A stretch of DNA of 64,000 nt from Ophioderma brevispina (Eukaryota; Echinodermata; Ophiuroidea; Amphilepidida; Ophiodermatidae): NCBI GenBank assembly GCA_023653785.1, contig JAMKCH010005322.1, forward strand, positions 1 through 64,000, given 5' to 3'. Within the stretch, counting starts at the first letter, position 1. Each line of letters opens with the position of its first letter. This document shows positions 56,891 through 64,000 of the stretch, one piece after another. The position numbers and the translations under genes are program-made. The notes under the pieces are model-generated. The model was not told where the DNA came from and did no database searches. It saw only the letters and a program-made list of their open reading frames with translations.

Positions 56891-59800
56891 AAACGGATTT
56901 AAAACTTTGGATTTACGACTACTACTACATTAACCGCATTCATAAACTTAAAGCACAATTTTTTAAAGTAAAAATATTTGTTTTTCGTTCTTGTCTTTTC
57001 TTTCCATGGAAATTGCACAATTGGACAAAAAAATGAATAATTCCAACATCGTGAGTTACGCGTTCTAAACACAACGCATATGCTCATTAACATAACGCAC
57101 CGCATTGACATTATATGAATGCATGCTGGTTATTATATGATCATATTCCTTGTTCCTACTGAAACCATTAATGAATGTTCATAAATTTAGTGTTTGTTTG
57201 TGAGTTTGGATTCTTATACAAATGCACAACATGTAGTATGTTTACCTTGCATATTTTTGACCCTATTACCCTAAGAACCTAATCTACTATGGAATATGGT
57301 AATCCCAGTGTACTGTAAATTATTGCTAGGTTTTAAAAGCTAAACCGCCAGGTCACTCGGGTAATCGATATAAATAGTATATTTGTGATCTTGGTGGTTA
57401 GTAAAATTTAAAATATCACCACTTTTACACAACTGGAGAAATTTTCGGACTAGGTTTGAGGGTGGTGACATCATGCTGTGGTTCACATGCACTCTAGATC
57501 GTGTTTCTTTATGCAGCCTTTGTTGAGTGCGTAATACTAGGCTGAATTCCAAGGGTGACGCGTGCGTTTCTCGGGTGCAAAAACCTAACACGCGCGAGTG
57601 ACGTCAACCCCAAACTGAGAGATCGAAACAGAGTATAGTGGGTTATGTCCCAGGGTTACTTTAAGTTGTTCAATCACCAGTAAGTAGTTATCACTACATG
57701 TAGCAGGTGTACAGCTATCAGCTGGACACTGAATAAAGGATACTGCAATTTTTTTAAATATTTCTAAACAGAAAGATAAGATATATATCTATAACATATT
57801 CACTGCTACAATAGAATCTACTCTTTTCCAAAAGCATACAAGGCCATAAAAATATTATTATTAGCACGACACTAGACGGTCAATCAGTTGGAACGATTTG
57901 CTTGGACATACGGCAATGTGAACCAGAAACGACCGAACAGTTGGGGACTGTCAGTTAATTGACCTAAGCACAACTATCCCTGACAATCTTGATAAATCCA
58001 CTGAAAAATAAATATCCATGCCAAAAGATTGGTACTTTATTTTCGTATATTTTAGACCTAGCCGGTGTCTCAACTGTGATGATTTCTAGAACAGCTGACT
58101 GTTGTTATTTTGGAAGAGGAAGGAACGGAAGGATTTTGAGGACAATAGAGGAGGATCAAAATGTATGCCTTTATTTTGCGTTCTTACAGGAATTCACGGC
58201 AATCTTTATGTTCTAACTCTGGACAAAACATAGTAATGCCATCACAAGTTAAACAGCGCTGACAAATAATCAGCCATTCACGTCTTCGTTAAAAAGTTAG
58301 GAAGGTTGTGAGTGGACTGAATTCAAAATACAGCCAGGTATAAAGTTGCATTAATACCCAGTCTTAATTGTGAATTAGACTGGGGCAAAACCAATTAATT
58401 TAACCATTTACCAATTGCGGTTTAGAATCCATATAATATCAAAGTATGATTTTCAATCAGGCAACTGATAAGGGTAAGAACACTATAACAATAAGAAAAA
58501 AGTTTGGTCTGAAGTCAGGGTTTTTTCAACATTTTAATTGTTTGAAGTTATGCGTCAAATCCAGGTGATTTGTCCAACCCGATTGAGCTTGATGCATCCT
58601 TCTAAGACGACAATTTATAGCAAAATAGTGTCCTAAAAGTATCACAGGAATGTTGGCACATCAGCCAACCACATGTTATAGCACCTCTACTGCTCAAAAT
58701 AGTCAAAGGGCAATCCGTAATTCCAATTCGAAGTAACTCCTCTGTAATAAATTTCTTTAGGGTACCATTGGTTTTCCAGAGTACCTAGCAATTGACATGG
58801 AGTGGCATTGGAATATAAACAATCAAATTAGCTGTAACTCGGTTACACTCTTGGTACTATTTTCTCCAGTATGGTCATTTAAGACATGAGGACTTTCAAA
58901 CAGTGTACAAAGTATCCAAACTTGTTAAAACATTTGGTTTTGTCAGTTTCTGATTTAAACATGCCCCCTCTATTTTGTAGGTTAAGGGAACTTATAAAGT
59001 AAATTGCAGGCATGTTTAGAGACCTAAATCCAGGCGGATGGACTCATATATGAACAGTGACATATATATAGGGTCTGCCAGCATGGTTGTGTCTATCATG
59101 TAGTAACAGGGGCACGAGTATCCAAAATACATGGGTCCACACAAGTTGACCAAAAAATTAAAGGGGGAAGGTGGTCTGTTTGTAAGATGCATATTGTCAT
59201 CAACGTGCCTTGTTACACCAAAACTTAGGGTTTATTTGCAGACTTTGAAGTTACTTGGTTTAGCAGGCCCACAATGGATGTGCATGCAAAAGTGCCAAAG
59301 GTGTGGGCTTGGAACTCATTTTTGGGGGTTGAGGGAAGGGGAAACCAAGTCTTAGCACTGAATTGTGATTAATTGCTGTGGTCTTGGGATGTGAATTCGG
59401 TCAAAATTAGAGATGTGGATATACCCAAATTCCCCCGCCTATTTATGTTGGTATATGGCGCTGTAACTTAGGATTTGGGTTTGGTTTTAAGAAACTGAAA
59501 TGTTCAAATGGAGGCCTAAGGAACTGCCAGAGAGGTTGTGAACTGGAGGTGGGGTCATGCCAGCTGCAAAAACATGTGCACCATTTAATTCCCCCCAGTT
59601 CACATATATTGCGAATATATATAAATAATACCGGTGTCTGTCCGTATGTCTGTCTGTCTGCGCGTCTATTTTCTCGGAGAACGATAGGGTCGCGTGTTCT
59701 TGAAAATTTGGTGGGTGGGTGCACCTGACTCCGAAGACCGAGTTTGTAATTGGTTAGGGATCAAAGTCACGGGGGTCATTCAAGGGTCAGAGGTCAAATT

Positions 59801-62479
59801 AGGTCAAATGGGGTAAACGTTGTTTTATGACATGAAACTTGGTGGAGCGTGATGTTGATGCAGGGTCATTCAAGCCAGGTGTGATCGCAAAACCCAGATG
59901 ATCGCGAAACCGGGGACCGCATAGTCTTAAGTAATCCAAAGCTAGGGGTAATGTACATGAAGCATATGGAGAAGGAATGGCCACCCAACTAGCTGGTTAC
60001 TCTTTGCATGGTAAATTTGTAGCCATGGGGGTGGGGGAAGGGGATTGCCCTACTCCCGTAAAAGAATTCTGGCGCCACCACTGGGATTACCACAAAATTT
60101 CCGAAACATGTGGATCAGATTTTGAAAATTGTTGAAATTGAACATCAGAAACTGACTATAACTCCATTTTATTTTTAAAAAATAGCGATTTTTGACAACA
60201 TTTGTTGGCGCAACATCTACGAAGTCAAAATCGATTTCAGCGAATTACTCTTAGTTTAATTGGGCAAGGTGTTGCGTGTGTACATAAACATGCCGTTCTC
60301 CAAGGCAACCAATGCACTAATTTGTTGAACCCATTGGAAATCTCAATCAAATACCTACCAAAATACACCTTATAATTTGGTGCTCTACAAGCCAGGCAGG
60401 CTGGTATATATAACTTCCTAATTGGAAATATTTCACACGGTGGTGTCACGGTTGGCACATCACGTATCTCATCTCCTAGTGCTCTGGAATGATTGCGTAG
60501 GAAAAAGTGGCACTGCCGGCAGGTAAAAGATACCCACCGTTACTCCCCCCTCAAATATGCACCGAAAAATTTGCTAATGGCTTCGGAAGATAAGATTGCT
60601 TTGGTAGCGCTCAGGGTGCTGATGGGACGAGGTTGTTATTCTTACAAATAGCTGCAATAAAGGCCTGAAAGAGAACCTGCATGCAGACCTACATTCTGAT
60701 CTAAGATCTTATAACAATAACTTCAAAGACATCATGATTCCCCTTGTTCTTTTAATATGATTGAGGTCTCAAAAAAAATCTTATCAGAACTTATTAGATC
60801 ATCTGATTGTTTTTTTTTTTTATTTCTGACCTTGGTTATATTTTTTTTTTTTAAGTGTTTTAATTAGCTTATTAACATGCATACTTTGCATATTGTATAT
60901 ATGACGTTTTAAAGGATGATTACAAAATCTCAACTCTTTTTAGGTTTAAGTTGGGGAGACGCGAGGTTGTGGGATGGGGAATTTTCACAAAATGCCCCTT
61001 AATTTCATGCTTGCTAACCGTTTACCTTGTTTAGTTCAAACACTTGTTATTCTTCTGGTTTCAATGGTCAGGTTACCCGTGATAGGATGTGTACTTGTGT
61101 TGGTGGGCATAATACTATGAATCGGGAGAAACCGGTGGTGGGTAGTAAGTCTGAAGGTAAGTCTGAAATCTGATGGGAATGAGATATCTTGTAGGGTGCA
61201 ATGTTATAATGGCATTTACAATTATCATTTGTTATATCGGACCAGTACAACTGGCGGGAGGGGAGAGTATTTCATTGTGTTTTGAAGTCTACTTGACATT
61301 CTTCACACCTAACAAGATTTACTGTCAATTGGACCTCATGAACTTCTTAATGAAAGTTTGGGAATCTAAGAATTTTTCCAACATTCTTCTCCACCATGGC
61401 TGCCTGCTGTTTCGTATTGCATTCCAAAATGGCGTAGGTTGGTTTTGAGTGGAGCGTTTTAATTGTTGTAGGTCCAACTTCATCTGCTTGTACACACGTC
61501 GCTGTACTTAAACGAACGCAAATTAAAAAAACAATGGACGAGAGGAGGAGAGGTAATTAGTATTAAAAAAGTATATAACCTAAATTCCAAAGATTTTAAC
61601 ACATTTTTATAGTGTGGGGAATGCCTGCGATTGTATTGGCCAAAAAGTTAGCATCTCCCACCCACTACTCTGCCTCCTCCCAACCCCCAAAAAATCCCTT
61701 GACACTTGACCACGTTGGGATTTTAAATATTTAAAATTATTCAGATTTTCCAGAAAAAAAAAGAAAATTATTAAAACTAAAACTTAAAAAAATGTAAAAT
61801 AAACAAAAAGACTTCAGAACAATCTTCCCATAGAGATTATGAAAATTAGGTTTATATTTAGAAAATTCAAAAAACTTAAGTCTCTATTTTAAGTTTAAAC
61901 GGACCCCCTCTGAGAGATGGGTTAGGATTTGGAAACTGTAATCTGTGGATCAAAAAACCTTAGTAACCCACCCTCCATATTAACCAACTTGAGGGGGCGG
62001 CTTATACTTAGGAGAACAAGCTGTCCTCAAAAACAAAGCACAAAATTATTTAAGTGTCCCAATTTATCTATTTAGCAAAAAATAGGGCTACCTGGTTTCT
62101 CAAAAGATAGCTAACTTCCTTCTCAACAACAACTTCGGTTTGCAACTATAAACACTAGCGAATCCTTGAACGACTGATAGCAAAATATTTGCACACATTT
62201 ATTTTCACACTCTTGGCTCTCAAATTCCCACTGAACTCATTACAGTGAAAAAATGCATCCCATGAAAAAATCAAAGACTGCAAAGAAAGTCTGATGAGGT
62301 TAAGCCATTACACTGTATGTTCTCTGCGTATGTCTTCTATAACATTAAAGTTTCATTGCCTTGCTTGCTGTCTTGTGGGAACAAATGCTGCATGAAAAAC
62401 AATCCTGGGAAGATTTTAGAATTATAGTGGGTTAAGTATTCTTCTTAGCGTGTACACAAGTCATTAGTAATGGCTGTGG
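56891..62479. other. no recognised gene
   Basis: Should contain upstream Shank exons if the gene continues (SPN domain and first ankyrin repeats), but I could not identify any. A repeat-like patch with TGTCTGTCTGTCTGCGCGTC and GGGTCAGAGGTCAAATTAGG is at 59637-59830. Confidence 0.45.
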
Positions 62480-63115
62480 TGGTGTCAGGAGTTATTCAAC
62501 TAAGTAAGCTGATTCGGGGCGGTGATCCATGCTAGGACGCTACTAACATGGCCCGCGTTGTTGAGGCGGGGCGGATGGGAAAGGGTGGGAACAGTCAGGG
62601 GTTTTCATCCTAATCTTATTTCACACGTGACTGCGATGTACAATGTACAGTTGTGAACTCTCTGTACATGGGACTACGGGTTCTCTCTTAACGTCCCCTC
62701 AATAAGGCCAGGATGTTTAATTGATCCATGTGACCAATGCCAATTGAAACCATGGAGGAGGGAGGCGCGGTCATTCTCAGGGCTGTGATTGAGTTTAAGA
62801 AAAAAAAATCCTGAATTTGGCAAAAAAATCCTGAAAAACAGCGTAATGGCCTTAAAATGCTTAAAATCGGGATGTGGGGATGAAATTAAATTATAAGTTG
62901 CGGAAATTTTGAAAATAACATTCTGAATCAGGAAACATCCTGTGAAGAAATCACACCTGTATTCTGTATTTAATCAATAGCTGTATACAGATCAAATCCA
63001 GAATTGATTATACCCGAATAAATCACAGCAAGTACCCCCACCCGGATTCGAACCCAGGAATTTTTGGGTAAACTGCGGCCACAGGCAAGCACCCTAAACC
63101 GGCTAGGCCCTACTC
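62480..63115 (-). mobile_element. tRNA-derived SINE, copy 2, with an insertion
   Basis: The minus-strand head at 63036-63110 has GGGCCTAGCCGGTTTAGGGT, GCTTGCCTGTGGCC and GGGTTCGAATCC, a clear B box. The body block ACTCTCTGTACATGGGACTA and TTAACGTCC lies 300 bases further left than in copy 1, suggesting an insertion of roughly 200 bases (AT-rich, 62790-63000). Confidence 0.68.
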
Positions 63116-63568
63116 TCCTCAGTACTGAATCCGGGCCTGTTCTGGTATCACAGAGTAGATATGGCTTGTAATGTGTTTAAATTGGTAGTGAAAGCCTGAA
63201 AGATAGGTCGCAATTTACAACTAAAGAATTAAGATCTTTTATAGTAAAGCAAGTAGCCTGCAAATTATTTTTGACATTTAGCTAGATAAACAACGTTGGC
63301 TGGTTGAGAGACATGAATTGAAAATCACGGCTTCCAGAAATCCCATGGTCATCTTGCTGTTGCGGTTATGGAATGTGGACATAAACATAAACAAAAGCTT
63401 CTGGAATGACCTTCGAACCCCCCCCAGATGACTGATTTTTTTTTTTGTTATTTCTCTAAAATTTTGGGATCACAATGTTTTAATATATATTCTAGGATAA
63501 TTTTTGTCTCAGATAAAAAAAATATCAGTCATTTTACATATTATGCCAAACCCAACCATTTAACGACC

Positions 63569-63935
63569 TTTAAAGGGGAATGGCCGGGAATCTAGAATAT
63601 AAAGTTTCATCTACACTAAATGATTTTGACCACAACAACTCTACCTGTAAAGGTTGTGCATTGATATTCTTGCATTTGATGTGAGAGCTAAAAACTGATT
63701 TTATAAAACCATGTAGAGTACTCTGGAAAAGTAATACTGGCTGACCAAAATGGGGGGCACATTTTCACTCATATATCCAAAACTCAAAAATAGTTTAGTC
63801 AAAATATTTCCACAGGGGGTTGGTAAATGAGGGAAAAAACATCGCGTTCTTACGATACCAAAAATTCTGCCCACTCCGGTAAAATCCGAGGGGGGGTTCT
63901 GGGGACGGGCTAGTATGATTCGGCCCGTGGACCTT
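63569..63935 (+). repeat. 330 bp dispersed repeat, copy 4
   Basis: Same family as the three copies at 10.5-12.7 kb: TTTAAAGGGGAATGGCC start, ATGTGAGAGCTAAAAA, GACCAAAATGGGG, and CTGGGGACGGGCTAGT ... GGCCCGTGGACCTT at the end. More diverged, with a longer central part. Confidence 0.62.
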
Positions 63936-64000
63936 CTACAATGTTCCACGAAACATGACAAAACAAAAGATATCTAAGAAACCCAATTAGAGATTCAGTC

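Noticed and set aside
56487..56891. Minus-strand frame of 134 codons, the longest in the window
   Set aside because: Low-complexity P/H/S/L composition produced by a purine-rich opposite strand; no domain seen.
57340..57591. Minus-strand frame considered as the Shank SPN region (PSNLVRKFLQLCKSGD)
   Set aside because: Position and the NL-x-x-KF pattern were tempting, but the match is short and no splice sites support it.

Overview
This window looks like AT-rich nuclear DNA from an animal. It has no long uninterrupted reading frame (the longest are about 130 codons and most are chance), no operons and no bacterial-type genes. It does have short exons with GT/AG splice signals, tRNA-derived SINE-like repeats, LINE fragments and many short inverted-repeat elements (MITEs). 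A marine invertebrate, perhaps a deuterostome such as an echinoderm or hemichordate, is my guess from the overall look of the repeats and from the Shank homologue. The species cannot be fixed from sequence alone.

The one gene I can identify lies on the minus strand from about 56253 down to 39841. Six exons encode pieces of a Shank-family postsynaptic scaffold protein (ankyrin repeats, linker, SH3). They run in the order expected for Shank: ankyrin exon 56117-56253, ankyrin exon 48550-48752, last-ankyrin exon 46791-46857, linker exon 44192-44357, linker plus SH3 start 43584-43712, and SH3 end 39841-39967. Splice phases agree between the third, fourth and fifth exons. The other exons carry one-base disagreements, and the 48550-48752 exon carries about six small indels. 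The locus is therefore either an unprocessed pseudogene or a real gene seen through an error-prone assembly. The SPN domain, the other ankyrin repeats, PDZ, proline-rich region and SAM domain were not found.

Region by region: 1-3440 has no recognised gene; 3440-4917 holds a broken LINE endonuclease domain and a possible LINE tail, followed by a MITE at 4917; 5603-5958 and 21776-22156 are two opposed copies of one inverted-repeat element; 10.5-12.7 kb holds three copies of a ~330 bp repeat plus a MITE with near-perfect termini; 13.7-17.6 kb has two copies of a TTAA-ended MITE; 18.3 kb has a candidate micro-exon on the minus strand and 30.2 kb a CpG-rich stretch with a minus-strand splice donor; 31.3-34.9 kb looks like one 3.6 kb TTAA-ended element that contains a ~1 kb tandem duplication; the Shank introns (40-56 kb) are packed with foldback elements, MITEs and tandem repeats; 53.3 and 62.5 kb carry two minus-strand copies of a tRNA-derived SINE.

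The points most worth checking are the broken Shank locus, the 1.14 kb head-to-head inverted repeat in its intron, the open 83-codon exon-like stretch lying antisense in the same gene, and the 3.6 kb composite element.
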